From assembly GCF_041154675.1 (NCBI RefSeq), contig NZ_AP031322.1, forward strand, positions 1,797,812 to 1,861,811: DNA of 64,000 nt. The letters are read 5' to 3'. The notes beneath the pieces were generated by a model. The model was not told the DNA's origin, searched no databases, and saw nothing but the letters and a program-made list of their open reading frames with translations. This DNA is from Sulfurisphaera javensis. Lineage in GTDB: Archaea > Thermoproteota > Thermoprotei_A > Sulfolobales > Sulfolobaceae. The position numbers and the translations under genes are program-made. This document shows, in pieces, positions 9,601 through 21,039 of the stretch; the first letter of the stretch is position 1; each line of letters opens with the position of its first letter.

Positions 9601-11049
9601 TCACCAATATTTAAACAATTTCATAAACAATAAATATAACAATATCCCTAAAGGTAAACTTAACATTGGTCCTAATGAATATAAAGGAGAAGACACACTT
9701 AAGCCTAAAACGTACGAATATCCTGGCAGTATCGAAAGAGTAAAGGCTAGTATCGAAGCTAAGTTTATACCATGATAGTATTTATAACTCCCATTTCTAA
9801 CGTATAATGATTCAACGTCTATGGTAAATTTCCTGACAAACACATAATCAGCAACATTAATTCCTACTATTCCACCTAGAGCTATTCCATAAGTGTTTAA
9901 CCAATTTATCATAAACCCATATGCACTACCTAAAAAGCTCCATGCACCAATTAATAAACCTATTATTGTAGCTATTATAACCCCAGTAAACCAGTTTATT
10001 CTCTTAGGATAGAAATTGCTTATATCATAACCAGGAGGTAAAAGGTTTGCTAATGTATTTACTCCGAATGTTTCCATTAATATTGGTATTAAAATTATTA
10101 AAGAAAGATAAGATGGAGTAGTTAAGAGAGTTAATAGGACTGGGTCTATTACAGTGGCATGAACGTTTGAAATTGCCATAGTTGTACCTAAAACCCCTAA
10201 AAGCCCAGCAAAGGAATAAATAAATGGTAAAATTATTTGTCCTAACATTTGTGACCTTTGAGATTTAGCAAAACGAGTTAGATCTGGCATAGATATTGCC
10301 ATGGTTAACCAACTGGACATATTTCCAGCTAAGAAGGCTAATAACAGAAAGATATTGGAAGTTGATACTGTGAATTTTCCCAAATTTGATAAGTTCCATC
10401 CTGAAGTTTCTCCTTCATAAAGGAAAAGGATTAATAAACTAATAATTGATAAAGGTCCAACTATTTTACTCATTTTCCTTAACGGCTCTTGGCCTTTCAA
10501 TATGGGAGATATATATAATAGTAGAAGCTCTGAGATTATCACAATAGCAAATGTTATCCAAAATAGTTGAGGCACTGCTAAGGAAATTGTGAAAGAATTT
10601 GCTGAACCATTTGAAAGTAATGGTATAATTACTTTATTCAACTGACCAGAGAATTTCAAATATAGTCCTACTATTATCTCAGTTATTATAAAAACATTAA
10701 TTCCCCACCATCCAGCACCAATTATAGCCCTTACTGCTGAAGGAAAGAAAGCACCCCATATTCCCCATCTACTTCTCGTTATTTGCGGCTCAGCAATACC
10801 ATATTTTGCACCAGCATGAGATTGAATTAACATTGGAATTAGAGTAATTAAATTTCCTAAAAATACTAGAGAAACTGAAAGATACCATGGAATACCTAAA
10901 AATATTCCAAACCATGGATATTCCCAAGCTAAGACTCCTACGGTCATAGTTACCCATGCCATGGAATAATCTAATGCACTCCATTTCTTAATTTCTTTAG
11001 GAATAGGTAAAATCTCCTCATTACTTAATATATCGTCTTTACTTTTCAT
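9601..11049 (-). CDS. NCS1 family nucleobase/hydantoin/allantoin permease
   Basis: The 482-residue protein has about 12 hydrophobic segments and the N-terminal NCS1 pattern: a short polar start, a Trp-rich first helix region ([16 protein letters not shown]), then [13 protein letters not shown] followed by [12 protein letters not shown]1 transporters import cytosine, uracil, purines, hydantoins or allantoin with sodium or protons. It heads the operon with the two cytosine-deaminase-like hydrolases, which supports a cyclic amide or nucleobase cargo. A 266-base divergent region separates it from the FAD oxidase on the plus strand and probably holds both promoters. Confidence 0.86.
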   Translation of the reverse strand: MKSKDDILSNEEILPIPKEIKKWSALDYSMAWVTMTVGVLAWEYPWFGIFLGIPWYLSVSLVFLGNLITLIPMLIQSHAGAKYGIAEPQITRSRWGIWGAFFPSAVRAIIGAGWWGINVFIITEIIVGLYLKFSGQLNKVIIPLLSNGSANSFTISLAVPQLFWITFAIVIISELLLLYISPILKGQEPLRKMSKIVGPLSIISLLILFLYEGETSGWNLSNLGKFTVSTSNIFLLLAFLAGNMSSWLTMAISMPDLTRFAKSQRSQMLGQIILPFIYSFAGLLGVLGTTMAISNVHATVIDPVLLTLLTTPSYLSLIILIPILMETFGVNTLANLLPPGYDISNFYPKRINWFTGVIIATIIGLLIGAWSFLGSAYGFMINWLNTYGIALGGIVGINVADYVFVRKFTIDVESLYVRNGSYKYYHGINLASILAFTLSILPGYSYVLGLSVSSPLYSLGPMLSLPLGILLYLLFMKLFKYW

Positions 11050-11315
11050 AAATAGATCTCTCCTAAGGAATTTAAAAATTTTGCAAATGAATATTTTAAA
11101 TTACGTTTAATTGATAAATTTTTATATGAAGGAAGATGCTTATAAACATAGTTCAATATAATATTAATGTAAAGTTTTGCAAAACTAGTTTATAATGATA
11201 AAAATTCATGATAAAATGAAAAAGTATTTGTTATCTGTCACAACTTAACGTTTTTTGAACATTATACAATAGGGAATTGGGAAAAGCTTAAATTAAAATA
11301 CTTTATTAATTAATC
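11050..11315. promoter_or_regulatory. Divergent promoter region between NCS1 permease and FAD-linked oxidase operons
   Basis: This gene-free stretch separates two divergent operons of the catabolic island. On the plus strand GAAAAGCTTAAATT ends about 22 bases before the GTG start of the oxidase, consistent with a BRE/TATA pair and a leaderless transcript. On the minus strand an AT-rich TTTAAAATATT lies roughly 45 bases before the permease ATG. I see no clear palindromic operator. Confidence 0.4.
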
Positions 11316-12560
11316 GTGTTATTAAATAAATTAGAGAAAGAATTTGGATCAAAGTTTGTTTATGATGAAGAAGTGTCTAAAAGACATATTCAGCAATTAA
11401 AATGTTATCTTATCGATCCTTCAGTAATCAGCTTAAGTAAGAATCCTATAGGTCTATTGAAAGTAAAAGACAAGGAAGATATAAAATATCTTTTAGAAAT
11501 TTGTGACCTTCATAGAATTCCAATAGTCCCTAAAGGTGCTGGAACAACAAATTTTGGCCAACTTATACTCTTTTACCCTTCAATATTGATAGATATGCAA
11601 TACTTTGAGAAAAAAGTTGAGTTACTTGACAACAATTATGTAAGATTTTCAGCAGGGATGAAAGTAAATGAGGTATTAAGTTATTTAAGAAAGAAAGGAA
11701 AGGACTTAAGGGTATATCCCAGTAGTTTTTACTTCTCAACATTGACTGGGTTTATTTCTGGGGGAAGCGGGGGTACTGGGTCATATCAATATGGTTATTA
11801 TTTTGAAAATAAGGGTTTTAGATGGGCTAAAATAATAGGTCCAAAGGGTGAATACGAGCTAGAAGGTAAAAGAGCTTTAGCCGTTTCTCAAGCATCTGGT
11901 ACTAATGGAATAATTCTTGAAGCAGAATTAGCTGTTATAGATTATGAAGATTGGAGGGATCAATTAGTCAAATTTAAGGATCTTGAGAGTGCTATAAGAT
12001 TTATTAAAGAAGTTGAGAAAGATAAAAAGTATGTAAGAAGAATAGCAATTGAAGATAAAGACACATTGTCAATAGTAATGAAAGGAAAGATTGAGACCGA
12101 TAACTGGAATGTAATAATTTCAAGTACTAAAAGTTATGGAGAGGAGATTGATTCCTTAAAGGTAATAGAAACCTTAGCTGGTTCTGGTATTTATGTAATG
12201 ATTAGAAATATGAAAATATTCTATAATTATTCTCATGATGCATTAATGCACATCCCTATAAATAAGTTCTATAATGTTATTCAACCTATAAAGAAAAGAT
12301 TAGGAGATAAGGTTTTAATTCATGGAGATGTAGAAACGATAAAAGGAGAAGTAATAATAGATACAACAATTATGTCAGAAAAAGAGAATTTTGACTTTAT
12401 TGATTCTATTTTGCAAAAAGAGGGTATAAAAGTGCCTTTTAAACCGCCAACAATAGTGATTAATGAATGGCTAAACGATAAGGAAAAACTTGAGTTAATG
12501 AGAGAGTTGAAGAAAATGATAGATCCGCATAATATACTAAACCCTGGAAAATTAATATAG
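11316..12560 (+). CDS. FAD-linked oxidase (PCMH-type), paralogue 2
   Basis: This 414-residue flavoprotein parallels the other two FAD oxidases of the island: [12 protein letters not shown] for the FAD pyrophosphate loop, [16 protein letters not shown], an [13 protein letters not shown] loop, and an ending with [13 protein letters not shown]. The GTG start is chosen because it sits about 25 bases after a TATA-like sequence and nothing longer is open. It starts the plus-strand operon with the Rieske oxygenase, the dihydropyrimidinase-like hydrolase and the third FAD oxidase. The electron acceptor and substrate are unknown; GlcD-like enzymes commonly oxidise 2-hydroxy acids. Confidence 0.82.
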   Translation: MLLNKLEKEFGSKFVYDEEVSKRHIQQLKCYLIDPSVISLSKNPIGLLKVKDKEDIKYLLEICDLHRIPIVPKGAGTTNFGQLILFYPSILIDMQYFEKKVELLDNNYVRFSAGMKVNEVLSYLRKKGKDLRVYPSSFYFSTLTGFISGGSGGTGSYQYGYYFENKGFRWAKIIGPKGEYELEGKRALAVSQASGTNGIILEAELAVIDYEDWRDQLVKFKDLESAIRFIKEVEKDKKYVRRIAIEDKDTLSIVMKGKIETDNWNVIISSTKSYGEEIDSLKVIETLAGSGIYVMIRNMKIFYNYSHDALMHIPINKFYNVIQPIKKRLGDKVLIHGDVETIKGEVIIDTTIMSEKENFDFIDSILQKEGIKVPFKPPTIVINEWLNDKEKLELMRELKKMIDPHNILNPGKLI

Positions 12561-12694
12561 TGAAAAATGTTTATTTTTATCATTCTTCTAATATACAGTT
12601 TAGGTATTCAAAATGATAAATAAGCGATGATAAAATAAAAAGAAAGATGAATAGTACCGCAACCCTTATATTGTTAAAAAGAACTATTTAAACT

Positions 12695-13633
12695 ATGTAT
12701 AAGGAATGGTTACCCGTTGCTTTTTCTGATGAAATTAAAGAAATTTACGAAACAAATCTCTTAGGACATGAGATTTTAATAATTAAAAGAGATAACAAGC
12801 TTTACGCTTTAAGTAATAGATGTCCTCACAGATTGGCAAAACTTTCAAAGGGTAAAATAACTGATAATGAAATACAGTGTCCTTATCACGGCTGGAAATT
12901 TGACCTTGAAGGAAAATTGACTCTTATTCCCTCTTTAGGGAAAACGTTAAGTGTAAGGCTAAGAAAGTATTATGTTAAAGAGAAATATGGGATAGTCTGG
13001 GTTTCGATAGATGAGCCAGAGAAAGATTTACCAGAAATTAAAGAGTGGGAAAACTTTAGAAGAATAAAATGTGGTCCTTATTACATTAACGCTAATCCAT
13101 TTAGAGTATTGGAAAACTTACTTGATGTTTCTCATTTTCCTTACGTTCATGAGGGTTATTTAGGTGATCCAAAATATTCGATTATCCCAGAATATGAGGC
13201 CGAACTTACTGACGATTACGTAATAGCAAAAAACATAAAAGTTTACCAACCTAATCCAGATGGTAGTAATAGTGGAAAATATGAAACTTACACTTATATT
13301 ATTTACAGACCTTTATTTCTTTATTTCACAAAAAGCAATGAAAAAGGAGAGACTTTTTCTATGATATTCTCTATAAAGCCTGAGAGTAAAAGTAAAAGCA
13401 TTGTTTTTGCATGGATTTTTATGAATTATGGTTATGATGTTAAAGATGAAGTTATCAGAAAATTTGAGGATACAATTATAATGCAAGATAAAGAAGTACT
13501 AGAAACTCAACCTGACTTTTATTATCTAGATTTATCTAAAGAGATTCATGTGAAAGCTGATAAAGCTTCAATTCTTTATAGACATTATTTGAAGAGAAAA
13601 ATTGGAAAATTTGAGGAATTGGGGTTAATATAA
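12695..13633 (+). CDS. Rieske non-haem iron oxygenase (aromatic-ring or N/O-demethylase type)
   Basis: The Rieske [2Fe-2S] site is complete: C43-x-H45 (RCPHRLA) and C62-x2-H65 (QCPYHGWKF). The mononuclear iron site is also present, with D144, H147 and H152 in NLLDVSHFPYVHEG, and D265 in MQDKEVLE as the likely carboxylate ligand. At 312 residues it resembles short alpha-only oxygenases of the vanillate O-demethylase and methylxanthine N-demethylase group. No reductase gene is seen nearby, so electrons must come from a ferredoxin or reductase elsewhere. The stop overlaps the ATG of the following hydrolase, so the two probably act in sequence on the same compound. Confidence 0.86.
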   Translation: MYKEWLPVAFSDEIKEIYETNLLGHEILIIKRDNKLYALSNRCPHRLAKLSKGKITDNEIQCPYHGWKFDLEGKLTLIPSLGKTLSVRLRKYYVKEKYGIVWVSIDEPEKDLPEIKEWENFRRIKCGPYYINANPFRVLENLLDVSHFPYVHEGYLGDPKYSIIPEYEAELTDDYVIAKNIKVYQPNPDGSNSGKYETYTYIIYRPLFLYFTKSNEKGETFSMIFSIKPESKSKSIVFAWIFMNYGYDVKDEVIRKFEDTIIMQDKEVLETQPDFYYLDLSKEIHVKADKASILYRHYLKRKIGKFEELGLI

Positions 13634-14874
13634 TGATCATTAAGAACGTTAAGATTGCAACAAAAGACGGAATTACAGAAGCCGAAGTACAAATTGAAGA
13701 AGACAAAATAGTAAAGGTGAAAAAGGATATTCCTTCTTTAGATAAAATAATAGATGGAGAGGGAAAGTTACTTTTACCCGGTGGAGTTGATAATCATGTA
13801 CACATATATAAAAGATACTTAAGAGTACCAACATCAGATACTGTTGAAAAGAGTACTTTAGCATCTGCATTTGGAGGAACTACTACGGTTATCGATTTTG
13901 CCTTTTCTGATAGATCGCCAAACATTGATGAAAGAATAAGCCAATTTTCAACCTCTTACGTAAATTATACATTCCATATATTTGCAAATGATTTAACTGA
14001 AAACTTAAAAAGAGCTTTTGACATGGGATTTAAGTCAGTCAAATTTATGATGGTTGAATATGCTGGGATGAAAAGTAATTTATTAGGCTTAAAGAGGATT
14101 AACGATTTTGTAAGAGAGAAAGAAGGATATATTATGATCCATGCTGAAGACGAGGAATTAATTAATACATTAGCCTATAATCTTAAAGGTGCTCCAAAAC
14201 TTCATTTATTAACCCGACCAGAAGAGAGTGAACTTTCTGCAGTAATTAGAATTTTACCAATAGTAAGTAAGGGTTTAATTGCCCATGTAAGCTGTGGAAA
14301 GACATTGGATTTATTACCAGAAAATATTAAGGCTGAAGCTGTTCTTCATCACTTAATATTAAGCAAGGAAGTATATGACAGAAAAGACTCATATCTTTAC
14401 GTTACATCACCTCCAGTAAGAGAACCAGAAGAACTATGGAAGAGAATTGATAAAATTTTCGTCATAGGAACTGATCATAATTGGTTTGATAAAGAGATAA
14501 AGGAAGAACATCAAGAATTCCCAGACCTAGTTCCTGGTTTACCTGGTGTTGAATTACGTGTCCCTATGATAATTACTGAATTTATAAAGAGAAATTTACC
14601 TTTATATAATGCTATAAAATTGCTATCAGAAAATCCAGCTACTTTAAACAATCTTAACGTAGGTAAGATAGAAGAAGGGTATAGGGCTGACCTAGTTATT
14701 TATAATTTTAAGGAAAAATGGAGAGTATCAGTTAATAATATTCATATGGCTGATTGGACACCTTATGAAGGTTATGAAATTATAGGAAAGCCAGAAACTG
14801 TGATAATCAATGGCGAGATGGTAATAGATAAAGGAGAGTTAGTTTCCACTCCTAAGGGAAAGCTTTTAAAATAG
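13633..14874 (+). CDS. Dihydropyrimidinase/hydantoinase-like cyclic amidohydrolase, paralogue 1
   Basis: The 413-residue protein is a dihydroorotase/dihydropyrimidinase-type amidohydrolase. Metal ligands visible are the HVH motif in GVDNHVHIY, a lysine in FKSVKFMMVEYAG that would be the carboxylated bridge, histidines in IHAEDEE and IAHVSCG, and the strand-8 aspartate in GTDHNW. Such enzymes open cyclic amides, for example dihydrouracil, hydantoin or dihydroorotate, to carbamoyl compounds. It overlaps the Rieske oxygenase gene by one base and is followed 17 bases later by an FAD oxidase. It is clearly diverged from the second dihydropyrimidinase paralogue at 24669, so the two probably have different ring substrates. 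Confidence 0.82.
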   Translation: MIIKNVKIATKDGITEAEVQIEEDKIVKVKKDIPSLDKIIDGEGKLLLPGGVDNHVHIYKRYLRVPTSDTVEKSTLASAFGGTTTVIDFAFSDRSPNIDERISQFSTSYVNYTFHIFANDLTENLKRAFDMGFKSVKFMMVEYAGMKSNLLGLKRINDFVREKEGYIMIHAEDEELINTLAYNLKGAPKLHLLTRPEESELSAVIRILPIVSKGLIAHVSCGKTLDLLPENIKAEAVLHHLILSKEVYDRKDSYLYVTSPPVREPEELWKRIDKIFVIGTDHNWFDKEIKEEHQEFPDLVPGLPGVELRVPMIITEFIKRNLPLYNAIKLLSENPATLNNLNVGKIEEGYRADLVIYNFKEKWRVSVNNIHMADWTPYEGYEIIGKPETVIINGEMVIDKGELVSTPKGKLLK

Positions 14875-14891
14875 TTTTACAATATATTTTT

Positions 14892-16010
14892 ATGGAGTTC
14901 CTTTCAAAATACTTTAAAGAATTTTATACTTCCAGAGATATTCTTGAAAAATATTCTATAGACTATGCTTATCTTTCGCCAATATTATCATCGAAGAGAA
15001 AATTGCCAAAGGCCGTGGTAAAAATAAAGAACGAGGAAGACGTTAAAAAGATAATAGAATTAATGAAAGAATACCATTTCCCAATTATAGTAAGAGGAAA
15101 TGGAACAAACACTTTAGGGGCGACAATTCCTATTAAAGAAGACACTATTGTCCTAGATATAACTTCTTTTAAGGGATTTGAAAGAAAGGGTGAAAGTATA
15201 ACAGTATTTCCCGGGACAGAATTTAATGAAGTTGGAATTAATGATTTACCTTTAATTCCAACAAGTTTCTACATGGCAACAATAGGTGGTTTTGTTGAAG
15301 GAGGTTCATTAGGTTTTGGTTCTTTAAAGAACGGTGCAGTTTGGGATAATGTTTTAGAAGTTGAAGTTTATACTTTAAAGGGAAAATATACCTTGAACGG
15401 AAGTGATGTTTACTCAGTTGTTCAGTCAGCTGGTACAACTGGAATTCTAACAAAGGTCAAAATTAAGTTAGTAAGAAAGAGGGAGGGCATAGAGATATTA
15501 AAGAAATCGTTCAATTCTCTTTCTGAGGCATTAGATTTTTCCTTAGATCTTTTAGGAGAAGCAGAATTTATAAGCATAAGAAATTACCCCATGGCTAAAG
15601 AAATTGAACCTGAAACTACATGGGGTAAATGGAATGTAATTTATGGAATTGATAGTGAAAAAGGTTTTCAGTTAAGAGACATTGTGACTACATTTGCTGG
15701 AGCTTATTTTACAGTAGTAAGTAAAACTAAATTGCCTTATAATTCTGTTGATATACCCTTGGAGAATTTAAACAAAATTGATACACAAGAGTGTTATATT
15801 GATGCTGAATTGTCAAAAAGTTCTGGTCAATACTTCTCTCACACTTACTTTATTGGCTGTTCAAATATTCCTATGATAGGTAAACAATTTAATTTACATA
15901 CGTATAAGATAAATGATAGGGTAGAAGAAAAAAGACTAAAATACATATTAGATTTCAAAAGAAAAGTTGATCCAGATGATCTCTTTAACCCTGGCAAAGT
16001 AGATTTTTAA
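14892..16010 (+). CDS. FAD-linked oxidase (PCMH-type), paralogue 3
   Basis: This is the shortest of the three FAD oxidases (372 residues) but keeps the family landmarks: IIVRGNGTNTLGA, GGFVEGGSLGFGS, QSAGTTGILTKVK and the terminal VDPDDLFNPGKVDF. It closes the plus-strand operon. Its last four bases overlap the stop of the convergent nitrilase-family gene, leaving no terminator space between them. The presence of three related oxidases within 12 kb suggests duplication and specialisation for successive or alternative intermediates. Confidence 0.8.
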   Translation: MEFLSKYFKEFYTSRDILEKYSIDYAYLSPILSSKRKLPKAVVKIKNEEDVKKIIELMKEYHFPIIVRGNGTNTLGATIPIKEDTIVLDITSFKGFERKGESITVFPGTEFNEVGINDLPLIPTSFYMATIGGFVEGGSLGFGSLKNGAVWDNVLEVEVYTLKGKYTLNGSDVYSVVQSAGTTGILTKVKIKLVRKREGIEILKKSFNSLSEALDFSLDLLGEAEFISIRNYPMAKEIEPETTWGKWNVIYGIDSEKGFQLRDIVTTFAGAYFTVVSKTKLPYNSVDIPLENLNKIDTQECYIDAELSKSSGQYFSHTYFIGCSNIPMIGKQFNLHTYKINDRVEEKRLKYILDFKRKVDPDDLFNPGKVDF

Positions 16011-16801
16011 AGACCATAACTTTGAAGCCTCTTTTTCAAGAACGGTCTTTTTATCCTTGCATTCATTACTTCATCCTCTGAAATATCTGCATAAAGTATT
16101 TCTTCACTCTTTCCAGCTTTACTAATTATTTCTCCCATAGGTGATATTATCATACTTTCTCCAAAGTATTCTTCTTTTTGTTGAGGATACTCCTTTCCAA
16201 TTCTATTTATCCCAACTACGTAGACAGTGTTAAATACCGCATGAGCCCTTAGTTCTAATTCCCATATCTCTTTAAATGCCGCTACTGAAGGAATGAAAAT
16301 TAACCAAGCACCTTTTACTACTTCACTTCTAACAGTTTCTGGGAAATGTCTATCGTGACATATTACAATACCAGTATTTACACCTTTCAAGTTAAATGTG
16401 GGAAAACCTAAATCACCAACTTTGAAGTAATAGTATTCATTAAACCATTCCTCTTGAGGTAAATGAGTTTTCCTATATTTACCTATAACCTTACCGTTGT
16501 CAATAACAAATGCAGTATTGTAAAAGAAGTTGTTGTCTCTCTCAAAAATAGGTACTATTAAACTAACTTCCCTTTCTTTGCTTATCTCTTTAAATCTCCT
16601 TATTGTCTCATCTTTCTCAGTTTCAGCCCATGCAAAGTATTTAGGATTTTGCTCAAAGGGAAAATATATTGTGTTACTGAGCTCATCTAAAGAAATTATT
16701 TCAGCTTTATTATCTATTGCTTTATGAACTAATTCTATTTGCCTTTCTATATTATCCTTTTTATCCCAACTCATATACGTCTGAATAATAGCTATACGCA
16801 T
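16007..16801 (-). CDS. Carbon-nitrogen hydrolase (nitrilase superfamily; N-carbamoyl amino acid or beta-ureidopropionase-like)
   Basis: The catalytic triad of the nitrilase superfamily is complete: E40 (ISLDELSN), K111 (YRKTHLP) and C148 (VICHDRHFPE). The 264-residue length fits single-domain members. Beta-ureidopropionases and N-carbamoyl-D-amino acid hydrolases of this family release ammonia and carbon dioxide from the product of dihydropyrimidinase, and two such hydrolases are encoded nearby, which makes this the best functional guess. Other amides are possible. It lies 31 bases downstream of an APC permease on the same strand. Confidence 0.82.
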   Translation of the reverse strand: MRIAIIQTYMSWDKKDNIERQIELVHKAIDNKAEIISLDELSNTIYFPFEQNPKYFAWAETEKDETIRRFKEISKEREVSLIVPIFERDNNFFYNTAFVIDNGKVIGKYRKTHLPQEEWFNEYYYFKVGDLGFPTFNLKGVNTGIVICHDRHFPETVRSEVVKGAWLIFIPSVAAFKEIWELELRAHAVFNTVYVVGINRIGKEYPQQKEEYFGESMIISPMGEIISKAGKSEEILYADISEDEVMNARIKRPFLKKRLQSYGL

Positions 16802-16832
16802 AATATATAATCTTAAAAAAAGTAAATATATC

Positions 16833-18428
16833 TTACTCAGGAGGAATCATCTTAAAGGCTAAGTTTATGTCTATACCTTGCTTAAGCCTATATTGTCTTG
16901 CCAAGAAGTAAAGTAAAAGTCCAACTGGTGGTATAACCCCAATTATTATGTAGTCAGTTAATAAGTTGCCAATTACCATAGATGCATAAAGACTATTTAT
17001 ACTAGCATACCATATTGAAAAGAATACTGAAATTACTAAGACTATTGAAGCTAAAGAACCATAAATTAAGAACTCCTTCTTGTCTTTATCACTTAATTCT
17101 TCACCAGAAATGCCCTTTATTCCAGCAACAACTGCTGAAATAGCAGCTAACAAGAACTGATAAAGGAAAAGTATTCCTATTAATACAATTGTTGAAACTA
17201 CCAAATAACCATTTATAGTAACATACTCAAAAATTAATGCTAATGCTAATACGAAGATTGAACTTACTAAAGGTGTCTTTAGTTTAGGATTTACATAAGC
17301 AAATTTTTCTGGAATCAATCTGTCAAATGCCATTGCTAATAACACTCTGCTTGGAATTGCTAACGATAAAGGTGTAGCAACAAATTGTAAACCTAAATTA
17401 AGTATTGCAACAAAGAATGCTAATATTGGTGAGCTTATTGCCAATATTCCAGCCCAGGCTATAAAACCGGAACCAGCTTGTAATGGTATATTTGATCCCC
17501 ATCCATTTAATGAAACGTAATTAAAGAATGGTATACCCATGGAATATTCAGTAGCAAATACTAATCCAAATATTATTGCTGAAGCAATAGCATAACCAGC
17601 TATCATACCAAGCTTTATAGACTTACCAGGCATTTTATATTCACCAGCAAAGTATGATGGGGCAAAGAACCAAATAAACATCCACATTATCATCAAAATC
17701 ATCCATATTAACGTTTGTAAAGGATTTACTATTGGTGAGTAGTATGCTAATCCAGAAGAGTAAAGTGAAGCATAAGTTGGTCCTTTATACATTGCTGAAA
17801 GAGAATTAAAAGCTAATTCAAATGCTTTAGGTCCTTGAGCAAGTAATGCTAGAATTAGTAATCCTCCAATTACTTGCATAGTAGCAATCCCAAAAAGGAA
17901 GTTTGCCATATACCTTGGTGGAAAAATACTAATTATCCACATTGCAATTAAGTCTATGAAAGCTGAAATTTCAAAGACAGTTGGATTTACTAGCATTGCA
18001 GTTCCCAAATTTAATAAAGCTGAATTGTGGAATGCTAAACCCAAAAGCTGAAATGCAGGAGCAATACCAGCTGAAATCTCTATTTGAGAAAGTATTGCCG
18101 CTAATAATGGTGTTGAGAATACATTTGCAACAGCTTGTATTCCGCCTAATGCTGGATGTAATATTCTAGTAATATAAATGTATTCTCCAGAAGATCTTGG
18201 AATATGTTCAGCTAATTTTAGATAAGTTAAGAAGATTGGTAATGCAACTATTGCCGCTAAAACTATTCCTAAGCTCCAATCAGCACCGGGTAGAGCTGGA
18301 GAATAAACCATTGTATAATATACTGAAATTGGTACTATCATTGCTAATACTTTTGCAAATGCATGTCTACTACTCATTTGCCTTACAAGCCCAGAGGATT
18401 CTCTAATGAATATTTTCTTTTCACTCAT
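16833..18428 (-). CDS. APC superfamily amino acid/amine permease, paralogue 1
   Basis: The 531-residue protein has about 12 membrane segments. The cytoplasmic N-terminus carries FIRESSGLVRQ, a sequence shared with the other two permeases of this window. The first helix region and the SGEYIYITRI segment match the amino acid/polyamine/organocation transporters. It precedes the nitrilase-family hydrolase by 31 bases, so it probably brings in the nitrogen compound that the hydrolase acts on. The exact cargo cannot be inferred. Confidence 0.8.
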   Translation of the reverse strand: MSEKKIFIRESSGLVRQMSSRHAFAKVLAMIVPISVYYTMVYSPALPGADWSLGIVLAAIVALPIFLTYLKLAEHIPRSSGEYIYITRILHPALGGIQAVANVFSTPLLAAILSQIEISAGIAPAFQLLGLAFHNSALLNLGTAMLVNPTVFEISAFIDLIAMWIISIFPPRYMANFLFGIATMQVIGGLLILALLAQGPKAFELAFNSLSAMYKGPTYASLYSSGLAYYSPIVNPLQTLIWMILMIMWMFIWFFAPSYFAGEYKMPGKSIKLGMIAGYAIASAIIFGLVFATEYSMGIPFFNYVSLNGWGSNIPLQAGSGFIAWAGILAISSPILAFFVAILNLGLQFVATPLSLAIPSRVLLAMAFDRLIPEKFAYVNPKLKTPLVSSIFVLALALIFEYVTINGYLVVSTIVLIGILFLYQFLLAAISAVVAGIKGISGEELSDKDKKEFLIYGSLASIVLVISVFFSIWYASINSLYASMVIGNLLTDYIIIGVIPPVGLLLYFLARQYRLKQGIDINLAFKMIPPE

Positions 18429-18487
18429 ATGAGGTATTTAAATAAAAGGAAATATAAAAGTTTTAATGCAAAAAAGAAAAGTTTTTA

Positions 18488-18952
18488 TTATGAATCATAA
18501 GTTTTTATTCCTAGCGAAGCAAGAAATGGCTCTATGTGATCATTAATTACGTGACTCATCAATTCTGATTGTGTTCTTCTTCCCAATAATCCCTTTTTAA
18601 TTGTAATATTATCTATAAACACTATACTCCTTTCTTGTATTAAAATTTCAAGATCTCCTTGAACAGTGTTATCAAAAGTCTCTATATGATAAAGAATGCC
18701 AGAAAATTTTGGAGTAACGGTCATTGTTCCCCTATTAAATTCAGCAGTTTCATGATCTAAGACTATAAAAATTTGAAATTTTGATAGGTCAGGCTCTCTA
18801 GCTTGAGTATATACTGTATAAGACCTCGTAGATCTGTCATAAACTTTACTTATTAAAATATGTCCAGTTATTCCAGTGAAGATGAATGGATTAAAAATAT
18901 ACTGCTTTAAATCTACTTGTTTAGTTAAAGTTAATTGATAGCTGTTAACCAT
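18488..18952 (-). CDS. Uncharacterised SRPBCC/START-like protein (DUF3211-type)
   Basis: The 154-residue protein alternates beta-strand-like segments and ends in a long amphipathic helix (residues about 128-150), the layout of the SRPBCC ligand-binding fold. Its composition reminds me of the Sulfolobales DUF3211 family, but I cannot verify that by search. No catalytic motif is visible. It starts one base after the metallophosphoesterase stop and is therefore in that operon. A role as a binding protein for a small hydrophobic or cyclic ligand is only a guess. Confidence 0.5.
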   Translation of the reverse strand: MVNSYQLTLTKQVDLKQYIFNPFIFTGITGHILISKVYDRSTRSYTVYTQAREPDLSKFQIFIVLDHETAEFNRGTMTVTPKFSGILYHIETFDNTVQGDLEILIQERSIVFIDNITIKKGLLGRRTQSELMSHVINDHIEPFLASLGIKTYDS

Positions 18953-18953
18953 T

Positions 18954-19904
18954 TTAACCCTTCCCTAAAAGAATACTCTTAACCTCAAACTTCTTTATAT
19001 AAGCTTTACCAAAACCTTTTGCTTCTTTTTTGATAATTACATAAGCATAATTTAATATGCCATCTTTATAGTTACTTCCCGGATTAATAACTTTAGTATT
19101 TCCTATTTTATCACTTGCTGGAGATTCATGAATATGACCATGTAGACCTAATACTGGTTGGTATTTCTCTATTAGTTCTCTAACCGTTTGAGAGCCAACA
19201 TGAATATTTTCGTCTTTTATTCTAGCTATATCAAGTTTAGTATTATAAGGAGGAGCATGAAAGTTAAATATTGTATACTCTGGTCTTTCAAGCTTCTTTA
19301 TTTTATCCTCTAGTTTGTTATATAACGTAGATTCTGGTAATTCCCTATAGGTATTCCATGGAGTCGGATTTACATAACCAGAACTCACGAGAATAAGATC
19401 GCCTATTTCTATGTATTCATTTTCGGCAACCTTTATCCCGTGACTTTCTAAATAATTATCAACCTCTAAGGGATCATCATTACCAGTATTCCAAATAGTA
19501 ATAAATTTAGCGTCTTTGGTTTTCTCTTCAAATATTTTAACCCATGAGTCAATCTGACCTTGAATAAATTCAAGAATTTTTTCCTTCCTAAAATGAGGAT
19601 TAGAATTAAATTCCTCTAACTCATCTTTTGAATCAAAAAATAAGGGAGCTAAACCAGATGTCTTATATATTTTTTCTATTTCATCAAGAGAGACCTCTTC
19701 TTCACCTTGATAGATAGAATTGCCTTTCTTAAGATATAAAGCGAAATCTTTAGATACTAAATCCCCTCCTAAAATGAGATAATGAACACCAAACATTTTA
19801 CTTGCATTTAAAGCTTTTCTAAATACTACCTCTGAACCATGAATGTCCGAAACGAACAACAATTTTATTTCAATTCCCATGACATTAGCATCTATGATTT
19901 TCAT
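18954..19904 (-). CDS. Calcineurin-like metallophosphoesterase
   Basis: The five metal-binding motifs of the family are seen in order: SDIHG (Asp and His), GGDLVS (Asp), a GNDD segment (Asn), the histidine in FNFHAPPY and GHIHES (His pair). These bind two metal ions and hydrolyse phosphomono- or diesters. The 316-residue size allows an insertion of about 60 residues between the second and third motifs. It is cotranscribed with the small SRPBCC-like protein. Substrate is unknown; a nucleotide or cyclic nucleotide would fit the island but is inference. Confidence 0.8.
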   Translation of the reverse strand: MKIIDANVMGIEIKLLFVSDIHGSEVVFRKALNASKMFGVHYLILGGDLVSKDFALYLKKGNSIYQGEEEVSLDEIEKIYKTSGLAPLFFDSKDELEEFNSNPHFRKEKILEFIQGQIDSWVKIFEEKTKDAKFITIWNTGNDDPLEVDNYLESHGIKVAENEYIEIGDLILVSSGYVNPTPWNTYRELPESTLYNKLEDKIKKLERPEYTIFNFHAPPYNTKLDIARIKDENIHVGSQTVRELIEKYQPVLGLHGHIHESPASDKIGNTKVINPGSNYKDGILNYAYVIIKKEAKGFGKAYIKKFEVKSILLGKG

Positions 19905-19979
19905 TATAAGCTTAAATTACGAAAAAGAGAATTAAAGTTTATATTTGTCATACTATATATATTTGAGTTTAAATTAATA

Positions 19980-21038
<1,059 letters not shown>

Positions 21039-21039
21039 C

